A stretch of DNA of 64,000 nt from Acidobacteriota bacterium. Its GTDB lineage: Bacteria; Acidobacteriota; Vicinamibacteria; Vicinamibacterales; UBA2999. The notes beneath the pieces are model-generated. The model was not told where the DNA came from, made no database searches, and saw nothing but the letters and a program-made list of their open reading frames with translations. Positions 43,489 to 52,085 of this stretch are shown piece by piece (positions within the stretch are counted from its first letter, which is position 1; each line of letters starts with the position of its first letter). Where the stretch lies: positions 1 through 64,000 of the forward strand of contig JADZCN010000127.1 in assembly GCA_020851565.1 (NCBI GenBank), read 5' to 3'. The position numbers were made by a program, and so were the translations under genes.

Positions 43489-45115
43489 GAGGTCTTCGTG
43501 GTTCAAGGAGCGCCGGGGCTTCAGCCCCGGCGTCGCCTGGCTTCTGGTCGCCGCCTCCCTGCTCTGGGCGTCCGCGGGCATGCCAGCGGAGCAGGCGCAG
43601 CCCGCCTTCGACGTCGTCATCACCGGCGGGCGCATCGTCGATGGCAGCGGCTCGCCGTGGTTTGCGGGTGACATCGGCATCACCAACGGGCGGATCACGC
43701 GCATCGGACGCCTGGCGGGGGCAGAGGCTGCACGGCGAATCGATGCCACGGGGTTGATCGTGTCGCCGGGGTTCGTCGATCCGCACGCGCACGCGCGCGA
43801 GCGCCTGTTCGAGCTGCCGACGGCCGAGGGCTACCTGCTGCAGGGCATCACCACGGTGGTCGATGGCAACGACGGCAGCTCTCCCCTGCCGCTCGCCCCA
43901 TACCTGGCCAAGGCCGAGGCCGCCCGCTTCTCGCCCAACCTTGCGCTCTTCGCCGGTCACGGCACGATTCGCGAACAGGTGATGGGCACGGCCAACCGGC
44001 GGGCATCGCCCGCCGAGCTGGACCAGATGAAGGCGCTGGTGCGCCAGGCGATGCGGGATGGCGCCATCGGGCTCTCGACTGGCCTGGCATATATCCCCGG
44101 CAACTACGCCACCACCGAGGAGCTGATCGCCCTGTCGGTGGTAACGCGCGAGCACGGCGGCATCTATGTGTCGCACATGCGCGACGAGGGCGGCGGCGTG
44201 CTCGACTCGGTCCGCGAGACCATCCGGATTGGTGAGGAGGCGCGGATCCCGGTGCAGATCAGCCACCACAAGGTGGGCGGGCGCCGACAGTTCGGCCAGA
44301 GCGTGCAGTCGCTCGCACTCATCGAATCCGCCCGTGGCCGCGGCATCGACGTGACGTTCGACCAGTATCCCTATACCGCGTCCCAGACCGGCTTGAGCCT
44401 CATCTTCCCGCGCTGGGCGCTGGCCGATGATGGGCTGAACGCGCGGCTGGCCGACCCGAAGGGGCGCGGCGAGGTGAAGAACGGGATGCTCGACTTCATC
44501 GACGAGCGCTTCGGGGACGATCCGGCGCGCATCCAGCTCGTGCGCTGCGGCTTCGATCCCTCGCTCTCGGGCAAGACCATTGCCGACCTGTTAAAGGCTG
44601 CCGGTCAGCCGCTCACGCAGTCGGCGACTGCCGACGTCGTCATCGACCTGCAGCTGAAGGGCGGCTGCAGTGCCATCTTCCACGCGTATGACGAGCCTGA
44701 CGTGGAGCGCCTGATGCGCGCGCCCTTCGGCATGATCGGGTCGGACGGCAGCCTGACGAAGGTGGGCGACGGCGCGCCGCATCCCCGCGCATTCGGCACC
44801 TACCCGCGCGTGCTGGGGCGCTACGTGCGCGAACGGAAGGTCCTCGCGCTCGAAGAAGCCATCCGGAAGATGACCTCCTTCCCCGCCGCGCGCCTCGGGC
44901 TCACCGACCGCGGGCTGCTCCGCGAGGGCATGGCCGCCGATGTCACCATCTTCGACCCTGCCACCGTCATCGACCGATCCACCTTCACCGATCCTCATCA
45001 CTACTCGGAGGGCGTGCGCTACGTGCTGGTGAACGGCACCGTGGTCATCGACAACGGCGCGCACACCGGTGCCAGGCCCGGGCGCGTGCTGAGGGGTCCA
45101 GCGGCAGCACGATAG
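43487..45115 (+). CDS. Secreted D-aminoacylase-type amidohydrolase
   Basis: The protein has 542 residues. Zinc hydrolase motifs are PGFVDPHAHARERL (HxH), GHGTIREQVMG, YVSHMRDEGG, ISHHKVGG and GSDGSLTKVG (catalytic Asp). The fold and motif set match N-acyl-D-amino-acid deacylases, which free D-amino acids; substrate range is inference. The only start that retains a signal peptide (VAWLLVAASLLWASAGMPAEQ) is the rare TTG 43487; the first codons lie in a GAGGTCTT array and then in a palindrome (43511-43532) coding RRGFSPGV. Without it, translation would begin at Met 32 and the enzyme would be cytoplasmic. Confidence 0.88.
   Translation: MRSSWFKERRGFSPGVAWLLVAASLLWASAGMPAEQAQPAFDVVITGGRIVDGSGSPWFAGDIGITNGRITRIGRLAGAEAARRIDATGLIVSPGFVDPHAHARERLFELPTAEGYLLQGITTVVDGNDGSSPLPLAPYLAKAEAARFSPNLALFAGHGTIREQVMGTANRRASPAELDQMKALVRQAMRDGAIGLSTGLAYIPGNYATTEELIALSVVTREHGGIYVSHMRDEGGGVLDSVRETIRIGEEARIPVQISHHKVGGRRQFGQSVQSLALIESARGRGIDVTFDQYPYTASQTGLSLIFPRWALADDGLNARLADPKGRGEVKNGMLDFIDERFGDDPARIQLVRCGFDPSLSGKTIADLLKAAGQPLTQSATADVVIDLQLKGGCSAIFHAYDEPDVERLMRAPFGMIGSDGSLTKVGDGAPHPRAFGTYPRVLGRYVRERKVLALEEAIRKMTSFPAARLGLTDRGLLREGMAADVTIFDPATVIDRSTFTDPHHYSEGVRYVLVNGTVVIDNGAHTGARPGRVLRGPAAAR
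43511..43532. repeat. CGCCGGGGC-TTCA-GCCCCGGCG hairpin inside a coding start
   Basis: Nine-base arms pair perfectly around TTCA. It lies in codons 9-16 of the amidohydrolase. The same hairpin type, with CGAA as loop, sits between convergent genes at 61900. Confidence 0.8.
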
Positions 45116-45149
45116 CTGCGGGTAACACCCGACCTGCAGGACAAGAGGA

Positions 45150-45241
45150 GACCACGAGGGCACGAAGTTCACGACGACCGACACGAAGCGAACCTCGACG
45201 TTCTTCGTGTGGGGACGTCGGGGTCTTCGTGTCTTCGTGGT
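45150..45241. repeat. Inverted CCACGAGG/CTTCGTGG array between convergent genes
   Basis: The left arm (ACCACGAGGGCACGAAG) and right arm (GTCTTCGTGTCTTCGTGG) flank diverged CACGAAG units. It lies in the 139-base gap between the amidohydrolase and the convergent methyltransferase genes. Confidence 0.75.
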
Positions 45242-45254
45242 GTCTGTTGGCGCG

Positions 45255-45932
45255 TTAGCGCGCGCGGCCGGCCACGGCCGCGATGACGGCGAAGCTGCCG
45301 CGGCGCCAGACGACGTCTGCGGTGAAGCCGGCGGACTGGAGCAGCGTCAGCTCCACGTCGAGCGGCACGTAGAAGTCCTCGTGTGCCCACGCGCGCAGGA
45401 ACGCCTCGGCCTTGCGCGGCCCATAGCTCCTCGCCAGGTGCGCAAGCCAGGCGTCGCGCCCCGCCGCAGCCAGGGCCCTGTTCGATGCGGGGTGGCAGTC
45501 CGCGCTCACGAGCGCGCCGCCGGCCCGAAGGGCAGCCCTGGCGCGGGCGTACAAGGCCTTCTTCACGCGGTGCCGTTCGATGTGATGAAGGGCGAACGAG
45601 GCGGTCATCGCGTCACATCGGGGAAGAGCGGCCTGCACGAAGTTGGCGGCGGTCAGGGTCGCACGGTGCTTCCTCAACCGGCGCGCGGCCATGCCCAGCA
45701 TTCCTTGGTCCTCATCGATGCCGATGAGCTCGACCCCGGGCACGGCCCTGGCGACCCGCGCCGCAAGCGCCCCGGTACCGGTGCCGAGATCCACAACGGT
45801 CCTGACCGGGCGCCGCGCCGCGACGAGTGCCGCGGCCGCGGCGTCGAGCATCGGCTCGTAGTCCGGGATGAACGTGCGGATACGCGCGTCGTATTCGTTC
45901 AATGCAATCTTGAGATGGCTCGATACCGCCAC
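45255..45932 (-). CDS. Class I SAM-dependent methyltransferase
   Basis: The protein has 225 residues. Motif I is intact (VVDLGTGTGALAARVA), followed by VELIGIDEDQGMLGMAARR (acidic ribose-binding residue), FVQAALPRCDAMTASFALHHI (motif around the post-II strand) and RAGGALVSADCHP. It therefore should bind SAM; the methyl acceptor is unknown. The start is GTG 45932 with CAGGAG about 8 bases upstream. Confidence 0.85.
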   Translation of the reverse strand: MAVSSHLKIALNEYDARIRTFIPDYEPMLDAAAAALVAARRPVRTVVDLGTGTGALAARVARAVPGVELIGIDEDQGMLGMAARRLRKHRATLTAANFVQAALPRCDAMTASFALHHIERHRVKKALYARARAALRAGGALVSADCHPASNRALAAAGRDAWLAHLARSYGPRKAEAFLRAWAHEDFYVPLDVELTLLQSAGFTADVVWRRGSFAVIAAVAGRAR

Positions 45933-46054
45933 GGCCAGGCTCCTGTCAGGGGAACGAAGCGCGCGAAGGGCACCCGGTAAGCCTCCGGCGCGTCATCTCC
46001 GTATTACGTCATGGTGAGGGCAGGCACACCCCCTGGCGCGCCATGCTAGCCCAC

Positions 46055-46567
46055 ATGACCGTGCGCAGGGCCACTCTCTCCGACGTCGCGGCGCTCACGT
46101 CGTTCGGACGACGCGTGTATCACGCGACGTTCGCGCCGCAGACCAACGCGGAGGACCTGGCGGCGTACCTCGACAGTGCCTACACCGAGGAGCGCCAGCA
46201 GGCGGAGATCTCCGACCCCGCCATGGACACGCTGCTCCTCGAACAGGACAGCGTTCTTGCGGCCTTCGCGCAGCTTCGGCCCGGAATCGGTGACGGCGTG
46301 GAAGGGCCTCGTCCCGTGGAGCTGTGGCGCTTCTACGTGGACCACCCCTGGCACGGCCGCGGCGTGGCAGCCCCATTGATGGCGGCCGTGGAGGACGCCG
46401 CCCGCGCGCGTGGCGCCCGGACACTCTGGCTGGGCGTCTGGGAGCGCAACACGCGCGCGCAGGCCTTCTACCGTAAGCACGGCTTCACCGTGGCCGGGTC
46501 GCATATCTTCTGGGTGGGCCGCGACCCGCAGCGGGATCTGATCATGGTGAAGAGGCGGGGGGTGTAA
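46055..46567 (+). CDS. GNAT family acetyltransferase
   Basis: The protein has 170 residues. The first strand and helix are VRRATLSDVAALTSFGRRVYHATF, the acetyl-CoA loop is VDHPWHGRGVAAPLMAAVEDAAR, and the C-terminal signature is LGVWERNTRAQAFYRKHGFTVAGSHIFWVG, all typical of single-domain GNATs. The acceptor is not predictable. ATG 46055 or the in-frame ATG 46043 could serve. Confidence 0.85.
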   Translation: MTVRRATLSDVAALTSFGRRVYHATFAPQTNAEDLAAYLDSAYTEERQQAEISDPAMDTLLLEQDSVLAAFAQLRPGIGDGVEGPRPVELWRFYVDHPWHGRGVAAPLMAAVEDAARARGARTLWLGVWERNTRAQAFYRKHGFTVAGSHIFWVGRDPQRDLIMVKRRGV

Positions 46568-46612
46568 GGTTCTGGGGTTCTGGGGTTCTGGGGTTCTGGG
46601 GTTCTGGGGTTC
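46567..46612. repeat. GGTTCTGG octamer array
   Basis: Five perfect TTCTGGGG units follow the acetyltransferase stop and precede the ribosome site of the hydrolase gene. Confidence 0.85.
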
Positions 46613-46630
46613 ACACTTCGGGAGGTGCCT

Positions 46631-47884
46631 GTGCCATCTGCGTCCTTCTGCGGCCCTGGGTACGTCTCTGCCATCTGTGTTCTCGCCCTCGGCGTTCAGG
46701 TAGCGGCACAGCCAGCGTCGCCGCCGAACCTGCCTGGGCCGACCGGGCCCTTCCCCGTCGGCACGACGTCATTTCACGTGGTCGACGACACGCGGACCGA
46801 GAGTTTCGTGGCCACGCCGGAGAAGCGGCAGGTGCAGGTAATCGCGTGGTACCCGGCGGCCGAGGGTGCCACCGGGGCGGCCGCGCTCTACCTTCGCGCC
46901 GGGCTTGCCGAGGGCCGGACGTTCGCGGAGCTGATGCGACGGCCCGAGGACGCGTTCGACTACCTGGCCCGCGTGGAAACGCACGCGATGGTCGATGCAC
47001 CGCCGCGACAGGGCTATCGCTCACCCGTGCTTCTCTTCTCTCACGGCTACACGGCGATCGCCTCCTCGTACACCGCGCTGCTCGAGGACCTCGCGAGCCA
47101 TGGCTACACCGTGCTGTCCATCGTCCACCCGTACGAGGCCATGGCCGCCACGCTCGCCGACGGCCGCATCGTCACGATGCTGGACGCCGGGAAGCAGATG
47201 CGCCAGGGCATCCGCGACGTACTGGGTGAATGGGAGAAGGAGGACGAGACGATGGCCGCCGTGACGAAGGCCGCAAACGAGGCGGAGCGGCTGCGGCTGT
47301 TGCGCGGCTACCTGTCCACCCTCACCATCACCGGCAATGCGCTCGAGCGCTGGGTGAAGGACACCGCGCTCGTGCTGAACCGGCTGCCGAGCCTGTCAGC
47401 GGGGCCCGCCTCGCGGATGGCCACGGGCCTGGACCTGTCGCGCGTCGGCGCCTTCGGCCACTCGATGGGCGGCGTCACCGCGGCCCAGTTCTGCGTGGAG
47501 GACCAGCGCTGCCGCGCGGGGCTGAACCTCGACGGCATCCCGCAGTACGGCCCGATGATCGACACGCCGATCAACCGGCCGTTCCTCATGGTGTACTCGG
47601 GCCGCGAGGGGCGCCTGGGCGCCAGCGACGTCATCTACAGCCGCGCGGCGAAGCCCTACATCCGCGTCGACGTGGCCGACACGCTGCACAACGATTTCAG
47701 CGACATGGTGCTCTGGGGCGGGCCGCTCGCCGGGCGGCCCATCTTCGGAAAGCGCCCGGGCAACGACACCATCACCGCGACACGCCAGATCGTGCGGGAG
47801 TTCTTCGACCAGGAGCTGCGGGGCCGTCCATCCGGCCTGCTTGCGGGCGGGACGAACCTGCCCGGCGTCCGGGTGGTGCGGTAG
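46631..47884 (+). CDS. Secreted alpha/beta hydrolase, PAF-acetylhydrolase-like
   Basis: The protein has 417 residues with a signal peptide (YVSAICVLALGVQVAAQ). The domain resembles the platelet-activating-factor acetylhydrolase group: GPFPVGTTSFHVVDDTR, VQVIAWYPA and PVLLFSHGYTAIASSYTALLEDLASHGYTV at the N-terminal side. The nucleophile elbow is VGAFGHSMGGVTAAQF and a late His in VADTLHNDFSD. The substrate is likely an ester or phospholipid (inference). GTG 46631 is favoured by GGGAGG 5 bases upstream; GTG 46625 overlaps that site. The first codons resemble the CGCAGATGG repeat in reverse. Confidence 0.82.
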   Translation: MPSASFCGPGYVSAICVLALGVQVAAQPASPPNLPGPTGPFPVGTTSFHVVDDTRTESFVATPEKRQVQVIAWYPAAEGATGAAALYLRAGLAEGRTFAELMRRPEDAFDYLARVETHAMVDAPPRQGYRSPVLLFSHGYTAIASSYTALLEDLASHGYTVLSIVHPYEAMAATLADGRIVTMLDAGKQMRQGIRDVLGEWEKEDETMAAVTKAANEAERLRLLRGYLSTLTITGNALERWVKDTALVLNRLPSLSAGPASRMATGLDLSRVGAFGHSMGGVTAAQFCVEDQRCRAGLNLDGIPQYGPMIDTPINRPFLMVYSGREGRLGASDVIYSRAAKPYIRVDVADTLHNDFSDMVLWGGPLAGRPIFGKRPGNDTITATRQIVREFFDQELRGRPSGLLAGGTNLPGVRVVR

Positions 47885-47885
47885 G

Positions 47886-47934
47886 GTTCTCGGGTTCTCA
47901 GGTTCTGGGGTTCTGGGGTTCTGGGGTTCTGGGG
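47886..47934. repeat. GGTTCTGG/GGTTCTCG octamer array between convergent genes
   Basis: About six units fill the gap between the hydrolase stop and the stop of the membrane protein gene. Confidence 0.8.
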
Positions 47935-48645
47935 TCAGCGTGCCGCGGTGAGCGGCGCCGCGGCCGGCGCGATGGGGCGCACGCTGATGCGATAGCCCGC
48001 CCAGATGAGCAGCAGGCCGATCAACTCGGTGACGTACAGCACCTCGGTGTACCCCATGCGCGTGGCGGTCCCGCCGATGCCGGGCAGGATCGCCCCGATC
48101 GCGATGAGCACGTTGGCCCACATCCGGTGTCGCGTCGACGGATCGGCGCTGTAGCGCACCGCCGACAGCACGGCACCGCCAATCAGGAAGATCACCGCGT
48201 AGAGGTTCACGACCGGGCTGAACAGCCGCACCCAACCCCATTCGAACACGCGGCCCGTCAGCCGGTGCGGCTCTACTGCCGCGTAGTCGATAGGGGCCAG
48301 GGTCACGGCAATCGCCGCGCCGATCACATACAGGACGAGCAGCGCCGTCAACGTATGTGCCGTCGTCCGTTTCAACAACAGGTAAACCGAGCCCTGAGCC
48401 AGCGGCGCACCACCAAGCAGCGCGCCGGTGATGTACCAGCTTCGGAAGACCACCGGGTTCCAGCCAAACAGCGTCGTCCAGGCCTCGGTGAACGTCCCGG
48501 CGCCGTAGGTGGCCACGCCGATGGCCCACCACAACAGGTGCAGCCGCTCCGGAAACGCACGCCAGCGCCGGAAGATCTCCCACGCGAACGGGACCGCCAG
48601 CAACGTGGTGACGATCGGGATGTAGTGCACGAAGCCCGGCCGCAT
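47935..48645 (-). CDS. Seven-helix membrane protein of unknown function
   Basis: The protein has 236 residues and is almost wholly hydrophobic, with about seven segments (YIPIVTTLLAVPFAWEIF; LHLLWWAIGVATYGAGTFTEA; SWYITGALLGGAPLAQGSVYLLL; TLTALLVLYVIGAAIAV; LFSPVVNLYAVIFLIGGAVL; MWANVLIAIGAILPGIGG; VTELIGLLLIWAGYRI). I do not recognise a family. GGAGG lies 6 bases before ATG 48645. It follows the TonB-dependent receptor on the same strand by 51 bases, so both may share a transport role. Confidence 0.72.
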   Translation of the reverse strand: MRPGFVHYIPIVTTLLAVPFAWEIFRRWRAFPERLHLLWWAIGVATYGAGTFTEAWTTLFGWNPVVFRSWYITGALLGGAPLAQGSVYLLLKRTTAHTLTALLVLYVIGAAIAVTLAPIDYAAVEPHRLTGRVFEWGWVRLFSPVVNLYAVIFLIGGAVLSAVRYSADPSTRHRMWANVLIAIGAILPGIGGTATRMGYTEVLYVTELIGLLLIWAGYRISVRPIAPAAAPLTAAR

Positions 48646-48696
48646 CGTTCCCTCCACCTTCTGCCCCGTGCCTTCCGCTTTCTGCCTTGGGCCTGC

Positions 48697-51354
48697 TCAG
48701 AACGCCCCGACGTTCAGACCGATGGTGAAGCTGCGGCCGCGCGCCGGCGCGAACTGGAAGTGCTCGCGGTAGTACTTGTTGGTCAGGTTCTCGACGGCAA
48801 AGTTCAGCCCGAGCCGCTCCCGCCCTCGCGACAGGTTCACGCCCCATCCGATGCGCTGCACGGCGAAGCCGTCGAGTGCCAGCAGGTCCTGCGCGATGAG
48901 GAACGGCGAGTCGAGCAGCGCCTGGGCCACTCGCGAGACCTCCCCCTGGGCACGGATGCCGTATTCCACCCACCACCGCCCGCTCGGCTCGGTGTAGCGT
49001 GCCGCGGCGAACACCCGAGACGGCGTGATGTTGTCGGCGGGCGTGTCGTCCAGGGCCTCGCCGTTGAGCGGGTTGGTGCCGTCGGTGATGGTCCCGCGCG
49101 TGAGCGCGCCGGACGTCGACAGCGTCAGCACGCCGCGTCCGAGCACGATGGGCGCGTCGGCCGAGAACTCCACGCCGGTGATCCGCACATCGGCGTAGTT
49201 GGTCGTCTGTGCCAGCGCCTCGCCGGCCGGCGAGGTGGCGACGACGAGATCCTGGGCGATGAAGTCGTGGTACTGGTTCACGAAGAAGTACACGCCCCCG
49301 GACACGCGGCCCACCGCGAACTTCGCGCCGGTGTCGAAGTTGTTGCCCGTCTCGGGCTTCACCTTCACGTTCGGGACAATGCTGCCGACGGTGGCGGGAC
49401 CGGCGAAGAGCATCTCCTCGAGATTGGGATGGCGGTAGCTCCGCCCGAAGCGGATGAACGGGCTGATGGCACCGCCCTGGTTGGCGACCAGGCCGATGTC
49501 ACCGGTCAGCGACCGCCGCGCGTACGTGTCGCCGGCGGGGTCTGGAAGCGTGGACGGATCGATCGCGGGCCGCGCACCCGCCACGAGCGAGGCCACCTCG
49601 TAGCCCGGCGTGTTCTCCGTCGTCACGTTGAAGAAGTCGCCGCGCAGGCCGGCAATGACCGACACGTACGGCCGGATCCGCCACTCGTCCTGCGCGAAGA
49701 CGGCCACGTCCCTGAGGGCGGCGTTGGGCACGCGAACGGGGTTGGCGACGGAGGGCGGTCCCAACTGCACAGGCGACGGGAAGACGACCGGAGCCGGCCC
49801 CCGCTGCCCCATCACCACCTGGCCCACCATCGACGTGGTCGTGGTCGTCATCCGTCGGTCGCTGCTGCGATCACGATAGAACGTGAAGCCGGTGGTCAGG
49901 AGATGATTGCGCGCGGGCACGAGCACGGCCTGGAGATCCACGCCCGGCGTCCACACGCGCTGCTCGGTTTCCGACAGCACGTCGAGGCGCATCACGGCGA
50001 TCGGGAAGAACACCGTCGGAGTCGGGGCCGGGAACTGCACGGGGAGCAGGTTCTTCAGCAGCCGCTCCGTGCGCTGGTAGTACGCGGTCAGCGACAGGTT
50101 GGCGAGCCAGGGCGTCACGGCCTGCGCCTCGTAGCGCGCCGAGACGCGGTCCAGGTTGCTGTGCGGCAACGACGTGGCGTTGAAGAAGTAGGGATCGGCG
50201 AAGTCCGGGAAGCCGATGTTCTCCATCCGCCGGCGCTGGTACCGGATCCGGACCGAGCGGCGGTCGCCCACCTTGATGAGGCTCGACGCGTTCACGAAGT
50301 TGCCCCGCGCCTGCGAATTCCCGATTTCGTTGTCGGTGCGGACATAGGGCGCGTTGAAGGGGTCGGGAAACGCGTTGAACCGGAAGCCGAAGTTGTCGTC
50401 GATGGTGTCGGCCCGGTCGAGCGCGCCCGATTCGAAGAACGGGCGGGTGTCCTCCACGTCCAGCGCGCCGGCCCTGTAGCTGTCGTAGTCCTCGGCACCC
50501 GCCTGCACGCGCAGGGTGACGATGGGCGAGGTGAACCCGACGGTGCCCGTCCCCCGCATCCCGTTCTCGTTCGAGCTGTAGAAGCCGTTGAACCCGTACA
50601 GGAACTCCGTGTCCGGCGTGAAGTTCGACTCGTTGGTGATGATGTTGATGGTGCCGGCCAGCGCGTCCGACCCGTACATCAGGGTGCCGGCGCCGTTCAC
50701 GACCTCGAGGCGGCTGACGGCGTCCGGTGAGACGAGCCCGACTTCGGCGCCCGTGCGTTCGGTGGCCTGCCGTGCCGTGTTCAGGCGCTCGCCGTCCACG
50801 AGGACGAGCAGGCGGGTCGAATCGAGCCCGCGCAGGCGCGGCCGCACGCCGAAGGGCCCGTTCCCCACCGGCGTGATATTGGCCGCCATCGTCAGCGCAT
50901 CGCCCGTCGAGGTCTGGTTGGTCTGCTCGACCGCCGCCTTCGTGATGGTGTCCACGTGCAGCGGGATCTGCTTCGTGTCGCGCTCGGCCCGCGCGGCCGT
51001 CACGACCACGGCTGCCGTCACCGAACCGACTTCGAGGCTGAGCGGCACGTCGAGCTGCTGCTCGGCGCTCTCGACAATCACCGTCTGCGCGGCCTCGGCG
51101 AAGCCTTCGCGGGTTACGCTGACCAGGTAGGTACCCGGCGTGGGCGCCTCCACTTCGTACCGGCCATCGGCTCCCGTCTCGACCACCACCTCCTGGCGGG
51201 TGGCCACGTCGCGCAACACCACGCGGGTGCCCGCGACCGGAGCGCCGCTCGTGTCGGTCACGACCCCGCGAATGATGGCGGCGAAGGCCGGCAACCCGCA
51301 CGTCAGCACCATCGCCACCATCACGATTCCAGTTCGAATTGCCATCACCTTCAC
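48697..51354 (-). CDS. TonB-dependent receptor
   Basis: The protein has 885 residues and imports a ligand across the outer membrane with TonB energy. Order: signal peptide (MVAMVLTCGLPAFAA), carboxypeptidase-regulatory domain (about 27-100, GVVTDTSGAPVAGTRVVLRD), plug (about 125-240, with LRGLDSTRLLVLVDGERLN and MYGSDALAGTINIITNE), then a barrel ending in FTIGLNVGAF. The plug and TonB-box region are complete. The start is GTG 51354 or ATG 51345. The ligand is not evident. Two small membrane protein genes flank it on the same strand. Confidence 0.92.
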   Translation of the reverse strand: MKVMAIRTGIVMVAMVLTCGLPAFAAIIRGVVTDTSGAPVAGTRVVLRDVATRQEVVVETGADGRYEVEAPTPGTYLVSVTREGFAEAAQTVIVESAEQQLDVPLSLEVGSVTAAVVVTAARAERDTKQIPLHVDTITKAAVEQTNQTSTGDALTMAANITPVGNGPFGVRPRLRGLDSTRLLVLVDGERLNTARQATERTGAEVGLVSPDAVSRLEVVNGAGTLMYGSDALAGTINIITNESNFTPDTEFLYGFNGFYSSNENGMRGTGTVGFTSPIVTLRVQAGAEDYDSYRAGALDVEDTRPFFESGALDRADTIDDNFGFRFNAFPDPFNAPYVRTDNEIGNSQARGNFVNASSLIKVGDRRSVRIRYQRRRMENIGFPDFADPYFFNATSLPHSNLDRVSARYEAQAVTPWLANLSLTAYYQRTERLLKNLLPVQFPAPTPTVFFPIAVMRLDVLSETEQRVWTPGVDLQAVLVPARNHLLTTGFTFYRDRSSDRRMTTTTTSMVGQVVMGQRGPAPVVFPSPVQLGPPSVANPVRVPNAALRDVAVFAQDEWRIRPYVSVIAGLRGDFFNVTTENTPGYEVASLVAGARPAIDPSTLPDPAGDTYARRSLTGDIGLVANQGGAISPFIRFGRSYRHPNLEEMLFAGPATVGSIVPNVKVKPETGNNFDTGAKFAVGRVSGGVYFFVNQYHDFIAQDLVVATSPAGEALAQTTNYADVRITGVEFSADAPIVLGRGVLTLSTSGALTRGTITDGTNPLNGEALDDTPADNITPSRVFAAARYTEPSGRWWVEYGIRAQGEVSRVAQALLDSPFLIAQDLLALDGFAVQRIGWGVNLSRGRERLGLNFAVENLTNKYYREHFQFAPARGRSFTIGLNVGAF

Positions 51355-51476
51355 TCCGTCCTGCAGGACGCTCGCTCACGTCGCATGAGCGGGCGGCGCG
51401 CGCAATCGGCGCGCAAACACGACACCTCACCGTGGGGGAACAGGCACGAGCCGGGCACACGGTGGCACCCGGCTGT

Positions 51477-51971
51477 CTACGAACACACGAGCGATGGGGC
51501 GAAGGGCGGGGGTCGTGGGGCGAAGCGGAAGGCCCGTCGGGACTCGAACGCGCAGGCCAGGCATGAGGGGGCCAGCCACGAGACGCGCCAGGTGCGCGCC
51601 CGGCTGCGGCCGGACAGAGCCGCCATGAGCAGCAGCCCGAGACCGAGCGCGGTGGAAAGGGCGGTCAACTGGACCAGAACGGTGGCCGCCTCGGGCAGCG
51701 CGGGCGACTCGGGGTGGTCGGCGCGAGCGGACATGGCCGGACCGTGCAGCAGGGCGGCGAGCAGCCAGATGGCCACCGCCTTGCGCCCATGGAAGATCGA
51801 GACGCCGCGGCGGCGGAGGCCGGCCAGGGCGGTGACGAGGCCAGCGGCGATCAGCCACCGGAAGGTGAGCCCGGGTTCCGCCAGCTGGCCATCCCACCAC
51901 TGGCTTCCGAACAGCCAGGCGTGGAACAACACGAGCAGGCCGCCTAGGATGGGGACGGCGCGGCGGAACAT
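51477..51971 (-). CDS. Small membrane protein upstream of the TonB-dependent receptor
   Basis: The protein has 164 residues with about four hydrophobic segments (VPILGGLLVLFHAWLFGSQW, LIAAGLVTALAGL, AVAIWLLAALLHG, TALSTALGLGLLLMAAL). A histidine-bearing loop (HGPAMSARADHPESP) and a cysteine-containing tail (SWLAPSCLACAFESRR) follow. It resembles small membrane genes that accompany receptor loci, but I do not recognise a family. TAAAAT lies 8 bases before ATG 51971. The 122-base gap to the receptor gene holds nothing clear. Confidence 0.55.
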   Translation of the reverse strand: MFRRAVPILGGLLVLFHAWLFGSQWWDGQLAEPGLTFRWLIAAGLVTALAGLRRRGVSIFHGRKAVAIWLLAALLHGPAMSARADHPESPALPEAATVLVQLTALSTALGLGLLLMAALSGRSRARTWRVSWLAPSCLACAFESRRAFRFAPRPPPFAPSLVCS

Positions 51972-51979
51972 GACCGGCA

Positions 51980-51985
51980 ATTTTA
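51980..51985 (-). promoter_or_regulatory. -10-like box (TAAAAT) before the small membrane protein gene
   Basis: On the minus strand, TAAAAT ends 8 bases before the ATG at 51971. It could drive this gene and possibly the receptor behind it. Confidence 0.45.
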
Positions 51986-52085
51986 CTCCGAAGGTTTAGA
52001 CGGACGCAGGGCGGAAAGGACCCCAACCGGGTGCGGGCAGGTGCGAACGGGTGCCGGCAGGTGCGAACGGGTGCGACGGGGACCG

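Noticed and set aside
47230-50730. A long open frame (over 1100 codons) on the plus strand across the hydrolase, membrane protein and receptor genes
   Set aside because: It is antisense to three well-supported genes, is rich in Arg/Pro/Gly from GC-rich third positions, and lacks any domain.
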